A DNA stretch of 64,000 nt, taken from Cycas panzhihuaensis (Eukaryota > Cycadophyta). The notes under the pieces were generated by a model. The model was given only the letters and a program-made list of their open reading frames with translations, made no database searches and was not told where the DNA came from. Position numbers and translations under genes: made by a program. The DNA lies in contig CM041465.1 in assembly GCA_023213395.1 (NCBI GenBank), forward strand, positions 108,073,741 to 108,137,740, written 5' to 3'. Shown here piece after piece: positions 49,835 to 61,343 of the stretch; positions within the stretch are counted from its first letter, which is position 1, and each line of letters opens with the position of its first letter.

Positions 49835-51724
49835 ATGGTGGAGAATCATGAAAATATCGGTATGCCGATCTTAAGTTTTATTGAGATGATGTCCTGTAAG
49901 GACAGGCAGATTTTGGCAAGGTGTGTCCCATTGAAGGTCACGATGACACCTTAGTACACATCAGACTAGAGGCTACTAGTGGACATTGTGTCACATTGGG
50001 ATAGGCGGAGGTATGTCTTCCACCTACCCCAAGTAGAAGATGTCACGGTGACACCAAGGGACATACAGAGGATATTAGGGATGCCGGTGACATGGAGGCC
50101 AACATCACTAGGGGTGCTGCCTAGCAATGAGGCAACACACATAGAGACAACGACATTCTTCACTGGGCAGGATAGGTAGGAGAGGCAAGGGATACCTCTT
50201 CAGAGTATGGTCATGTCAGGGATTCATCGCATGAGGAAATTGATCACATTATGTATTCTATTTTGGATATCCCAGAAACATGACTATAGAGACATACTAG
50301 GCAGCTAGATGGATGTAGTACGGAGGTGTAAGGCTGGAGAGAGACTTGATTAGGCCACTCTTATAGCGGCGAACTTAATCATCTAGTTAGATGTTATTCA
50401 AGTGGCAGGGAAGGGTGGTCTATCATACAACACCCTTTTGTAGTGTTGGTTCTTTAACCACTTTGGAGCAATGGCACTGATAGGGGGACCACACCCCATC
50501 TCAGAGTGGGACCCCATGGTACATAGATGGAATACTAGGTTCAGGGGGACTGAGGACTAGGCACACATTCGTCACTTGGTGGAGGCCACATCATTGGACC
50601 TCCTCACCATGATGGATTTCGTATCTGACCCATATCAAGCGGTGAGGTGGGATAGTGACCATGAGGCAGGTGGGGTAGGAGTTGCTCTAGGAGACAGTGG
50701 TGATGGAGGTGATGGGGTTGGCCCATCATGAGCTATAGGAGAGGCAGGTCCATCAGGGACCGCAGGAGGAGAGGCAGGCTTTTCAGGAGTTGCAGAGGAG
50801 AGTAGGGGCCTAGTGACCCAAGCCTAGAGGTTACGGATAATAGGGAGGTCTAGGGAGGCAGCCACACCAGCAGAGGGAGAGATTGATACCCCAGTGGCTA
50901 ATGTGATTACTGAGGAGGTATCAAACGAGAAGGGGGTACCAACGACTGGTGGAGTGCCTGAGGCAAAGTCTATCATCTGAGTCATGGAGCTGGCGACTGC
51001 ACCAGGTGAGACACTACCTTCTCCTATCATCCTTTGATAGCCAGATGCCTATATGTTGTTTGATTTTGGTTTGGTATATGCATGGACATGTACTAACATA
51101 TGACATGTTGGATTTGTAAGTATAGAAAAGATATAATAACTCGTAGAGGTAGTAGTCCAGGAGATGTTCCATCAGGCCTATGCAGAGGGGAAATCTCCCA
51201 TCTAGGAAGGAGATGAGCCCAAATCGGTAGGTGCCTATACAACAACATTCGCCCTGTTGGTAAAGGCAAGGTATGTGTAGATAGTAGAGTCCCAGGAGCA
51301 TGAGCCATGTGCGAGACGCTTATAGGCAGAGTTGGATGAGACCTGGGCCAAGAGGGATGCCCTGCGAGGTTAGGTATAGATGCTAGAGGCTGAGGGAGGA
51401 GCTGAAGGGGACGCAGAGAGTCACATCTAGATGGCAGTGATGGAGGAGCATCTCTAGGGGATGGAGGAGAGGCTCTGAGGAGTAGAGGGAGACCAAGATC
51501 ATATATAGGCTCGATACGATCAGTTGGTGGATGAGGTGTCCATGAGATTATTGCAGAGCAAGACATATACACATATGATGGCGATGACCCCTAGGAGGCC
51601 ACGAGATAAGGGGAGAGAGGTAGAGAGCTCCTAGAGGCGCAGGAGGAGCCTAGGAGGTATGTGGTCCCCAAGAGAGGGATCCCATAGGCCAAGAGATGAT
51701 GCCCCAGGGATAGGGAACTAGTAG
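49835..51724 (+). pseudogene. PMD-like gene of element B (antisense to the element, two exons)
   Basis: Exon 1 is 49835-51005, the intron 51006-51120 and exon 2 51121-51724. The protein starts MVENHENIGMPILSFIEM. The PMD core follows as LLVDIVSHWDRRRYVFHLPQ and VTPRDIQRILGMPVTW (about codons 48-85), like the FHLP-x-GE-x-T-x-T-x-x-D-V-x-x-L-x-G-L-P block of plant mobile domains. FNHFGAMALIGG and VHRWNTRFRG come later, then a Gly/Ala/Glu-rich linker. Exon 2 encodes a likely coiled coil (ELDETWAKRDALRG to ARYDQLVDEV) and a basic tail (TPRRPRDKGRE, RRRRSLGGMW). The intron has AG|GTGAGA, a perfect TACTAAC branch site (51091) and an AG at 51120. Several TAG codons replace Gln. PMD proteins in transposons and host genes have been linked to silencing, but the role here is unknown. 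Confidence 0.75.
51006..51120 (+). other. Spliceosomal intron of the PMD gene in B
   Basis: The donor AG|GTGAGACACTACC, the branch site TACTAAC 24 bases before the end, and the AG at 51120 are all readable. The F copy has its intron at the same place (671-546) with the same donor. Confidence 0.7.
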
Positions 51725-52440
51725 AGTAGAGTGTAGGAGTTTTAATTTAGATAGGCGAAAGCATGGACCTCTAGGGAGTCACTATATGTAATCACATGAT
51801 TGTACCCCTCCCTACAAGGATTGTGGCTTCTTGTGGATGATGTACTATACCATTTGTACAATATAATACATGATGATCATTTTATGTATATAGATGGGGG
51901 GAATGATATCCCATTTGATGTATGATATGTATATCATAACATGTGATGGATGATGTATATTTATGTTTCCATGTTTGTGTATGTATGTGTATGAGGGTGC
52001 GCGGATGCATGAGGATATGGTTGATGATGTTTTGAGTTGATTATTATATGATTTTGTGCTATGATATTTGTTTGTATTATACATATTTCCTTTCATGCAG
52101 GGCCATATTCCTAGTAGAGGCACGCACAATCACGATGAGCAACATCGATAGATATATGTGAGGCTAGGAGATAGGGTGGAACGCATGTCCACATGGGAGC
52201 ATAGCGGGATATGCAAAGGAAATACCAATAGGAAGGAAGCAACGACACTCCAGCACATCATCCTAATTGGGGAGATGCCCAAATAGGAGGACGAGCTTCC
52301 CAGAGGAATGGGAATAGGGATTCTATGGGAGGAACCCAAAAGGAACGAGAAAGCCACCCTAAGCCACCATCCTGCCTATAGCTAGGAGGATTGGGAACAC
52401 GCTTAGGATGTTAGTGTAGGCCCATTTTAGAGCATAAAGA
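51725..52440. other. PMD 3' flank and post-integrase spacer in B
   Basis: It aligns with A 36050-36690 in reverse. The AT-rich part (51830-52090) has several AATATAATA-like words that could hold a poly(A) signal for PMD. No gene is seen on either strand. Confidence 0.5.
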
Positions 52441-52815
52441 GAGAAATAAGCATGGCTAGGCCACACAGAGGTAGGGGTAGTCACATGTAGAATCAAAGAT
52501 GGGTGACGAAGGGTAGGCCCTGTGTGGCTAGGCCTATAGGTAAACTAGCTATGGTCAAAACCAGATGAGTGCGACAGACCTAGCACTTGATGGGTCATGT
52601 GGCAAGGTTGCATATGAGTAGGAGTGGCTCTAGTACTAGGTAAGGATCTACAGCCTGAAGGAGAAGTGCCTCCACCAGTGGCTCGTCAATACAGATGCCT
52701 ATGTGAAACCACTCAAGGAGGGAAAGAAGGTGAAACAATTAGTTAGTTCAGGACCAGCAACTGAGTAGCCAATGTAGAATGAAGAGGAGAAGGGACATCT
52801 GATTGAGATATTTCC
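52441..52815. other. Unrelated 370-bp stretch replacing RT, RNase H and integrase in B
   Basis: It has no match to the A pol region or to anything else in the window. A plus-strand frame reads VRIYSLKEKCLHQWLVNTDA and then YVKPLKEGKKVKQLV with a few stops. I do not recognise it. It may be a captured fragment. Confidence 0.35.
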
Positions 52816-53880
52816 TTAGGCGCTCATGAAACCAGGCTGACACGCCGAGGAGGGGGCTCATAACCCTCACTATCTAACTCAGAATCACCTGTGACAGCTA
52901 AGTAACTATAATTACCTATACCAATAGGGGCAAACCTGACTAGGCTTAGCTCATGACATGGCATAGGATCTGGTTGATGAAGGTCAGTCTCCTGAAACAA
53001 AGGTCCCACAGAATGGGTAGCCTCCTCAGGATCGTTATATTCATCATTGAAGATAACCTAGTAAGTTGGATGAGAAGCGTGAGATGACATAGGCTCATGA
53101 GTGTCAACCTTAACTCATCCTTCATGGACAAATTTAAGTTACCCCCAATGTGAGGAGCATATTACTTCCATTTGGTCAAGCCATGGTTAGCCCAATAAGA
53201 GGTTGTACTTGACATCGATGTCTAGTACAACAACTTCTATAGAAATGGTCTTCCCTCCTAAGGCAAGGGAAAGGGAGACTATCCCTAAGAGGGCTTCTCA
53301 GTCCCATCATACCCTTGGCATTTCCAAGGGATAAACTTAAGAGCCACTATACCTAGCTCCTTGAGCATACGCGTAGACATAACATTAACCTAAGAGCCAT
53401 TATTTACAATGGTGCTCTTTATGATAAAATCAGGACTATCAACGGAAATGACAAATGGGTAATGCAAAAGCTTCTCCCATTCACTGGGAGATGGGAGATC
53501 TTGGGAATTGAATGAGATAACAGGTGATCCATTGGGGGTGGCACCTACTGCATGGATGGAAGCATCTTGTTAGCCAAGAGCTTCAAGAAGAAGAGCATGT
53601 TGCTTAGGGTAACTTCTCAAGACATCCATCAAGAACATCCCTGCAGCTACGATGTGGAGCTCGTCAATGATAGAGAAGGGTTTCCCCTTTATAGTAGGTT
53701 GGGGAAGCGCCCTTCAAAAATCATAATGGCTAAGGTGCGCAAGAATAGTCTTGGGAAGTGCAGAGGCTTTCAGAAGAGAAGTTTCTGGAAGAGGATCAAG
53801 GTGAGATGTGGACGAAGAGGCGCTAGTGGCCTCTTTGGCGGCTTGAGACCCAGTTAAGGCATATAGGGGGGTAATCTCAA
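52816..53880 (-). pseudogene. Protease and linker of element B
   Basis: The minus strand shows the block matching DVDVDYNLLLGHPWLDQM of A at 53220-53150, the region of the DNGS site near 53400, and the linker opening (FAPIGIGNYSYLAVTGDSEL at 52935-52880). After the linker the sequence departs from A at about 52815. Confidence 0.65.
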
Positions 53881-56221
53881 GCATCTGGATCACCTTCTTC
53901 CCCTTATTCCGAGACCACGAAAGTGAAGGGGTATGATGGTCTGGGGAACGCAAGGAGGAAGATAAACCCTGCATGCCCTTCCCTTTACTGTACGAAGGAC
54001 GTGGATTCATAGATCTTCTCTAGTTCTGATTGTTCTTTAGTTGAGAGTTGCGATCACGCTCCCTATGCTTGGGGAATGAACCTCTATGGACCAGTTGGTC
54101 TAGGTTGGGCCTTGAGGCCTATTTGGGAGATGAATCACATTACGAGGCATCCCTAAGATGTTGAACCCAGTAATGTGAATTGTCATGGAAGCATTCTCCA
54201 TGAATGGACCACCACTTCTTCTCAAGCGAGGAATTAGATTTCCTTACCTGAGAGGACTGGGTGTTGCCGCCCTTGGAAGGAATAGCTTAGGAAGCTTGTT
54301 GGATTGGTTTGTTGGATGTGGACAATGAAGGAGCTTGAAGTTTAAGTTCCTTCATTGTACATTCTAATAAACGTATGGCAAAGGTAAGTGGGTCTAGGGT
54401 CTTCTCAGTTTAGTAGGAAGAAGACCTAGTGGATTGTTGAGGTTTAGTTTCTTTGGTTGGGCGAGGTGCATCACGTCACTGTGAGGGCTTAAGGGGCTTC
54501 TTGAGTCCAGCCTGGATCTTAATAGCTTCAAGTTCCAAGCACTTCGCAATGGCAGAATCGCATGTGGTTGCCCCTATCTTAAGGACCTCCACATGGACTT
54601 CAGGGTGCAATGTGTTGACAAAGATATCCCTCTTCAATTCCTCAGGTAAAGTAGCCTTAGTGGAAAGGATGAGGTCATGGAATCACTGCACAAAGTTACG
54701 ATTCATCTCATCATGACCTTATTTAAGCGAGAGAAGAGATTTCATTCCACTCTCAAATGGACAAACCCCATCAAAATAGTTGATGAACTCATCCACAAGT
54801 TGCTAGAATGAGAAGATGGAATGAGCAGGTAGGTGATAGAACCATTTGAGGGCATCACCTTGAAGAGATCGTGGAAATATTTTCATTAATATGTGATCAT
54901 AGGCCCAGTAGTCTATGCATGCCATAAAGAAACTATAAACATGCTCTGCTAGATCCTGCGATGAAGTTCCATCGAACTTGGGAACTTCAGAGGGATGAGG
55001 TGGTAAGTTAGTCCTTAGTGCCTCGATAGACAAGGGTGTCGATCTATAATCCATAAAGGGATGTTCCCTCGCCTAGATCATAGGATCGGTAAAAGACAAA
55101 GAAGGCAATGAATAAGGAGCGAATGGGGGTGGAATGCCTATCCCTCCTTGAGGAAATGCCCCTTATTGAAAAGGGACTTGAGGATAAGTACCTTGAAAAG
55201 AAGTTAGGCTTCCTTGTGAAGGCGCGACGTAAGGAGCTATGCAAGATGGTGTAAATGAGGGGTGAGGGACCGGGTTCTACCCATATGGGCCACCCATGGT
55301 TGGTGCGACCCCATATAGGTGTAAACGGTCCACCCCATAAATAGGAATGTGGTTCCTTTTACCATGCCCCCAAGGCTAAGATGTATATCCTGGCGGTACA
55401 TAAAGAGAAGGATCACTAGACTGAGTCTGGGTGCATGTAAAAACGGGTCCCACATGACTAGAGGTAGAGGCATAAATAAGACCCTTAAGTCTAACAGGAA
55501 ATGTGTATGCCACATTTGGAGGTGGCGTATTTGCTTGGCTTAGGAGAGGCATGCTAACCCCAAGCTAGGAGAAATCCACATCGCGAGAGGTCCCAAAAGA
55601 GTTGGGACTGCAAAGAGAAGTAGGAAGTGCAATGGACGTCCTTATAGCGGATGTTAGAATTGGATGAGATGGATGCTGTGGGATAAATGGGTTACTTATT
55701 GTAGGTGGTGTAGATGTGGACAAAGATGGTGGGGTAAGTGTGGATGAGGAAGGTGCCCCACCATGCAAGGCATCTTCAAACCACTTAGGACGTGATTAAA
55801 GGTGAGCAGCACGAAAGCACTCATTAAGGGATTTGACCACATCGATGGGAGGGGTATCCACCTAATTGTAAGAGGTAGACGGGACCTCAAATAAAGTGGA
55901 CCCCTCAAGGTGCTCCTCATAAGAATTACCACCTGGGTGATGAATCTCAAAAGAAGATGGACCCTCTAATCCATGAGAAAAGGGATGGATATCAAGTGGG
56001 TGTTGTTGATCACCTGGATAGTAGATAGGATCATCACCCTCTTGGGTAGATCGTGGGAAAGATATGGGAAACTCATAAGCTCCGGAAGCAAAGGCATGGT
56101 ATGCCCAATCCGAAGGATATCCTTCCATTGTCGAATCAAAATCTAATGATGGAAGGAGGCAGTATGTGGGATCTTCTAACAATGGGGGCAAACCTCATAT
56201 GCGACATGAGAAGCATCGCAT
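53881..56221 (-). pseudogene. gag of element B
   Basis: The ATG at 56221 opens MRCFSC, and from 56191 the sequence reads MPPLLEDPTYCLLPSLDFDS and EGYPSDWAYHAF. Pro/Ser-rich sequence follows, then the capsid blocks VPKFDGTSSQDLAEHVYSFF and LQGDALKWFYHLPAHSI (54990-54810), and the basic tail to 53880. Stops occur early (codon 9) and later. Compared with A the order and spacing agree. Confidence 0.75.
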
Positions 56222-56367
56222 ATAAAACTCACCAACATGTTAGAAGAGAAAGAGAAATGTAAGGTACATGTTAGGGGCTGCCCAACAAAAGGGACAAAAG
56301 GGAGAAAGCTGCTAAGAGGTAGTAGTACCAACAGGAAGAGATAAAAACTAGCTCCCTTACTTGTAGG

Positions 56368-56385
56368 TCCCCAGTATGGTCACAA
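56368..56385 (-). other. Primer-binding site of B (tRNA-Arg type)
   Basis: The minus strand reads TTGTGACCATACTGGGGA next to the LTR end at 56387, and the last 16 bases agree with the site in A. Confidence 0.65.
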
Positions 56386-56811
56386 GTGGAATTGCATCTA
56401 TGGGATGGTCACTACGCTTAGTAGGGATTGAGAGGGTCAACAACTAATGCTGGGGTATGGATGGAAACCTATAAGCATATAAGAACACCACGTAAGACAT
56501 CTGTGCACCAGAGCATGATTTCAGGACCTGCGGATGGTGCCCAACTTCTTCAGAGTAACTTTTGATTATGAGAGGAGAGATACACACAAGGGCACCTAGG
56601 ATAGTCCCAAAGGGCAAGGTCCTCCCACCCTTGGATGTCCAAAAGGGAGGAGGAAAGATCCTCAAAGGAGGGGTTCCTATGGTGAAGGAACATAAGATAG
56701 GGACTATAGGCAAAGGGCCTAAGACAAGTATGGATAGGCTTCCCTTAGGCTAATTAGCCTAAGGCAAATCCAACCAAGGAAAGGAATAGGAAAAAGGGTG
56801 ACTAAGAGCTA

Positions 56812-56834
56812 CTCTCCCTCTCTCTCTCTCTTTT
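56812..56834. repeat. (CT)n microsatellite in the 5' LTR of B
   Basis: About ten CT units, with one interruption. Confidence 0.8.
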
Positions 56835-56978
56835 TCAATGACAAAAGACAAAGAGAAAAAAAAGGGAATAAGTGTTTTGTGTGCATTCAGGCATGCACAC
56901 TAAGTGAAATGCAACTAGGTGTGCTTTTAGTCTAAGTGGAAAAGGAGGGAAGAGTGCAATCCCTATTATGTCCTTTTC

Positions 56979-57242
56979 CTATGGAAACAAGCATGCAACA
57001 TATATATGCAAGGCAAATGTAAGTAGTTGGTTTATTACCCTTTTAACCTTTATGTGACTTATTAAACAAATGCAATAGATACTTAGTAAGAGCATAAAAG
57101 ACAAGGAAATGAAAGGAGAGAGATGATGCGTACCTGAAAGGTAAAGCGGTTGACCGAAAACCCCACTTACATGCAATGTATACCCTCTCATCTTTAGTTC
57201 ATGTGTAACTAAAGTTGGAGTAAAAAATAGGGGCTTCCTTAC
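56979..57242 (-). other. Putative leader intron in the 5' LTR of B
   Basis: The minus strand reads GGGAAG|GTAAGG at 57242 and CCATAG|GAAAAGG at 56979, enclosing 264 bp at the same relative place as the pair in A. Confidence 0.4.
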
Positions 57243-58052
57243 CTTCCCTATGTAAAAGATAAAATAGAGTAGGAAAAGCAAAAACATCAAACAAACATAT
57301 AAAGAAGCGAATAAAACGAAAGAGGAAAGAAGGGTGAAGACTTACCCAGAGTCATACACTCTTTCCCTTCACAAACGTTACTTTAAACCTGCAACCACAA
57401 GGGGTTTTCCCTTCCAAGAAGGGGCTTCTAAGGTGCAAGATACTATAGAGACAAAGATATAATATAAATGCTAAATTTTTATATCTTAAATTAGTAAAAC
57501 TACTGCCAAAAACAATTATGCCCTCCTCAAAGAAAGACCATGCATACCAAGCAAGAAGGAAGGGCTAGCCTCAGGATGATAAAACCCTCCATAAATAGAT
57601 CTCCATGCAGCCTCAAAATACAATAAGATGAAGGTTATGTGACAGCCTATGAGCAGCGAACAAGCATGATAGCGAATGTTGCAGGATGTAGGAGAGATGC
57701 CTAAGTAGCGAAGTCCCTATGGGCAACGAATTGCCATGTAAGCTTTGCCAAAGGTCTGAATGGGTGCTGGACAATGTTAGGGGCATAGAGAGGGCCTAAA
57801 GGAAGAGCGTACATGCCTTAAATAGAAGAGGAAGGAGGAAGAGAGTAGAATTACAGTAGTTGAGTGTGTTATTTGAGAGCCAAAAGATGTGAAATGAGGT
57901 GCTTTTTAGGATATATACTCATCCCAACCTTAATCGAGCAATTAGTGTGCAAATAAGGTTGAGTTGGTCACTTATCCACGTGGCAATTTCACAAAAAAAG
58001 TGAGAATTACCATGGTGGATAAAAAAAATAAAGTGCAATAGTCATACTATGG

Positions 58053-58078
58053 TAAACTTCACGGTACCACTTAGTTTA
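58053..58078. promoter_or_regulatory. GGTACC-centred near-palindrome in the U3 of B
   Basis: TAAACT and AGTTTA arms flank a central GGTACC. Nine of 13 base pairs are complementary. It matches the PMD upstream copy at 49654. Confidence 0.5.
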
Positions 58079-58588
58079 CAGCGGTGCGAGACCGTAATGC
58101 TAAAATAGCAATGGCCAAAGTTCTGGGAGCCCTAAAAAGAGATGTGATAGGCCTAGGAGGGGTCAGCCCTCCTATCCAGGTGGCTAGGGACAGTCCAGGT
58201 GACATGTGAGCTAGACTAAATGAGACATCAAGAGCTAGGATTCCCAAAAATACTATGGAGAGGATACAAGATCTGGGTATAAGCGGGTCATATAAGTTGA
58301 GTGAGGCCTGAGGTGACGTAGAGGTGGCACAGAGGTTCGTAGAGTTCTATGGGGATGCATACCTTGCGAAAAGGTAGGTCCTGCGAGTCGTCATAGGTTA
58401 GAAAGTATGACAAGTAGCATGATCAAGCAATAGATGTAAGGTTATCACTCAAATGTGGTAGTCAATTATACAATGAGGTAATGCTTCTATCTACCTTTTC
58501 AAAGAAACAATAAAGATGAAAAGGAAGAAGCATACCTGTGCTTACCTGAGTCAACCTATCCATATCCATTCCCAGTAGCTGCGAAATA

Positions 58589-59588
58589 AATGGGTATGCC
58601 CAATCCAATGAAGAGAAAAGAAGCAATGGATGCCTAATAAAAAGCCCTCTAATACTTCCTTGCTCGCTCTAGAGTTGATCTCCAATGTCTCCACCTTAGC
58701 TCCAAAGTATGCAAGTTGTATGAAGAATGGAAGACTTGTTCAGGTAGAATTTCGATAATATTTCATTACTATGAGAATAATGGAAGATCTATCATTTCCT
58801 ACCCTTAAACTTGAGAGATTTTATAAGGAAAAATAAGGTGAGGGGTTGGTGGTTTTATGCCTATAATATGGAGAATTCACTACCCAAAACCATGGATAAG
58901 CTAAGGAGGTGCACTTTAAATATTAAGAAGAAAATTAAATAAAAAATGATGTAGGAGGTCTAATGAGGTTCCCAAGAATGTGGTGAGTCAATCTAGGCTA
59001 ATGTGGCACCCTAGGCCCACTAAATAAAGCAGTAAAAAAGTTGTTTAGCTATTGGAGACGTGGTCGAGTATCATAATAATCATAATCAGACAAATATATA
59101 GTACTATAGATATATTTATGGTATCATAAATTGCTCTATGGTATTGCTTTATGCACTAAAAAAAGTAGCAATGCAGTAGAAGATTGGGCAAAATGGACCC
59201 AAACCCTATTCTAAGGCCACTCTAACTCCCAAAAGCCAGTCCTAAAACTTAAAATGAGAATTAACCAGTGGTTATAGAGAAGAAATGGAGTCAAATGAAC
59301 AAGGACAGGTCTAAAAATGGAGTTGCAAGGATGTGGAGTGGTCTATTTTCTAACTAATAACCTGATATTTAGGGCTCTAAGGTCATTAGACTAGAGTCCT
59401 AGTTATCATCAGCATAAAATAAGGCACAAGCAAGCTAAACATATAAGCAACACATGTCTACTAATCAATTAAAATATCATATAAACCAAAATGACATAAC
59501 AAATATGATGGGTAATAGAGATAGAGATGCATACCTACACTTACCTATATCACCATATCAACATCATTCCCAAAAGTTGAGAAACATG
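58589..59588 (-). repeat. 5' LTR of D, second part
   Basis: It continues the LTR after element B, from GGGTATGCCCAATCCAATG (matching 14021) to GAGAAACA at 59588. TGTAT then begins the resumed G sequence. Confidence 0.8.
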
Positions 59589-59745
59589 TATATCTTAATT
59601 TTTGGTATTCTATGAGCTTCCTAGTACTCATTTATTATACTTTTGATGTAATCTAAGCTATCAAAGTGATAATAAAGATCTATTATGCTCTCTTTCCCCT
59701 CATTAGCTTCCATTGATACGAAAATTATTAATTGGATTCATATCA
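59589..59745 (+). repeat. 3' LTR of G, second part
   Basis: It matches the 5' LTR of G from about 5997 to 6154 (TTTTTGGTATTCTATGAGC, GATGTAATCTAAG, GAAAATTATTAATTGGATTCA) and ends ATATCA. Confidence 0.8.
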
Positions 59746-60507
59746 TAGGATGAATAAGATAGAAGGAGATTTACTAAATTGAGTCTAGATAGATAGAATA
59801 GATTTAGAGAAGTTGGGATTATAACTTAAAGGAAAGAGGGTGGAGGAGGGGGAGTGGTATGCAATGGGGTGTATGTGGCCTATTAACCCCAATAAATATT
59901 TAAGAAAATTACTAACTAAATTAGAATGAGTACAAAACCTATTGAAATAATATAAGTGAGATTTAGGTAAAAATTTTTTACTACAGGGCCTAAGAGCATT
60001 ATTTAGGTGATTTTTACCAAAAGTGATAGCTAAAACTAACCTAGTGTAAGTTGATCAATGTGATGTTCTAATTAAAATAAGATGTATGAATTAATAAGAT
60101 AAAAATTTTTATGGTGCAAGTCTCATAAAAAATAATGAAGACTCATTGAAGTGATCATGTATACTCCTTTTCTTCTTCTTTTTTATTTTTTAATAGAGTA
60201 GAATAAAAATGGGGAATAAACTCAATTGATGTTAAATTTAGAATTTTGGTTAAAGGTTTGGATAGGAATAATAGAAGTTATGGTACTGTATAGATTGGTA
60301 ATATATTGTTGGTTATTGATATTTAGACTTGGGTTCTTATTATTGCTTACTACAATCCAAACTGAGGTAGTCATATGTTAGTATCTTTAGGTGGAATTGC
60401 TACTATAGGTTCAATCTCTGTGCAACTTTTAGAAGTATAATTCTAAATATTTTTTTGAGTGGATACTTTAATAATTGAGGCTTTAGAGATAAATAGAGGG
60501 AGCCTAC
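59746..60507 (-). repeat. Probable leader or LTR segment of H
   Basis: This AT-rich stretch has no ORF of note. Its reverse complement resembles 7100-7760 of the G internal region (ATTTTAATTAG, CA.ATTGATCAA, GGGGT.AATAG and a CACCCCA block in the same order). By position and strand it may be the 5' part of H. Confidence 0.35.
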
Positions 60508-60932
60508 TGAAATGCTTGCTACGGGGCAGTGTCCCTACGTCTAGCAAAAAGATATGAGAATACGCTATGCTAACTAAGCTAGGCAACGAGGACCTCACCT
60601 CGCAGGGTGTCCGTGTGCCGAAGTGCAGATTCGAGACTGCAAGGTGCCTGGTTACTTCCAGGTAGCCGTGCAAAGCAAGGCCTTCCTACCCTTCGGATGG
60701 CCGGGAAGGAGAGAGAATGCCTTACGCATTGCGTCTTCTCAAGGTAATGAGAAGGCAATGGATGGAAGAGGAACTAACTAACGTGCAGGCAAATGCGAGA
60801 AAAGGTGTAATGGGGGTAGCTCGAATACAACATGAGCAAGCTATCTATGCTATACTATGCTAGATAAAAGAAGAAATAATGCAAAAAGATGAATGCGCTT
60901 TCCTTTTCTCCTTTATGTTCTTTTACAATTTC

Positions 60933-61129
60933 CTATCTACTCAGGCAAATGCATGAAAGGTAACAATGTAAAAGGGGATACACAGGAAGTAAGGGGAATA
61001 CCTAGATCTGGCGCCTAAATGGAGGTGCGGCTCATCTCTCTAAGTCCCGCTCCTTCCTTCTCCATTCGCCGTGCATGCAACGCCGATCAGCGGTAATTAC
61101 CAGAAGCGATGGAAGAGGGGTTTACTTAC
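60933..61129 (-). other. Putative leader intron in the LTR of E
   Basis: The minus strand reads GGGGAG|GTAAGTAAA at 61129 and AGATAG|GAAATTG at 60933, 197 bp apart, at the place of the pairs in A and B. Confidence 0.35.
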
Positions 61130-61206
61130 CTCCCCTTAAGCATGCAAAATCAAATAAAGTAGAAAGAAACGAAAAAAACTTAAAACTAAAGAAAGAAAGG
61201 CACTAC

Positions 61207-61266
61207 GCAGGGAACTAACCTGCAACGGGCTCGTCCCGTGTATCGCTCTACCAATGCGCGATCCTG
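61207..61266 (-). other. tRNA-like segment in the LTR of E
   Basis: The minus strand has an A-box-like TTGGTAGAGCGA, a 5-bp arm ACGGG/CCCGT, and a perfect T-arm-like GCAGG-TTAGTTC-CCTGC. A TCGC/GCGA D-stem also forms. No acceptor stem pairs and the variable loop is too short, so it is not called as a tRNA gene. Confidence 0.35.
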
Positions 61267-61324
61267 CAAACGGGTAAGAAGGACACCTTCCTCTCAGAAG
61301 AGAGGCCACAAGATATACCAAGAA

Positions 61325-61343
61325 ATATATATATATATATATA
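61325..61343. repeat. (AT)n microsatellite in the LTR of E
   Basis: About nine AT units. Confidence 0.85.

Larger units (their letters stand above)
47333..58588 (-). mobile_element. Element B: A-family retrotransposon lacking RT, RNase H and integrase
   Basis: On the minus strand B has a 5' LTR (58588-56387), tRNA-Arg-type primer site, gag, protease and linker (to about 52815), then an unrelated 370-bp stretch, the post-integrase spacer, an antisense PMD gene (49835-51724), an aRNH gene (48610-48188), a polypurine tract and a shortened 3' LTR (47803-47333). GAGGG before it and AATGG after it are the probable decayed target duplication inside the 5' LTR of D. With no RT, RNase H or integrase, it could move only with help from another copy. 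Confidence 0.8.
56387..58588 (-). repeat. 5' LTR of element B (2202 bp)
   Basis: The start reads TATTTCGCAGC (TGTTTCCCAGC in A) and the end AATTCCA. It carries a G-box (57977-57982), the near-palindrome (58053-58078), a TATA-like GTATATATCC near 57912 and a splice-site-like pair (57242 and 56979). A CT run lies at 56812-56834. No gene is present. Confidence 0.85.

Noticed and set aside
61207-61266. A functional tRNA gene in E
   Set aside because: No acceptor stem pairs and the variable loop is too short. It is kept only as a tRNA-like observation.
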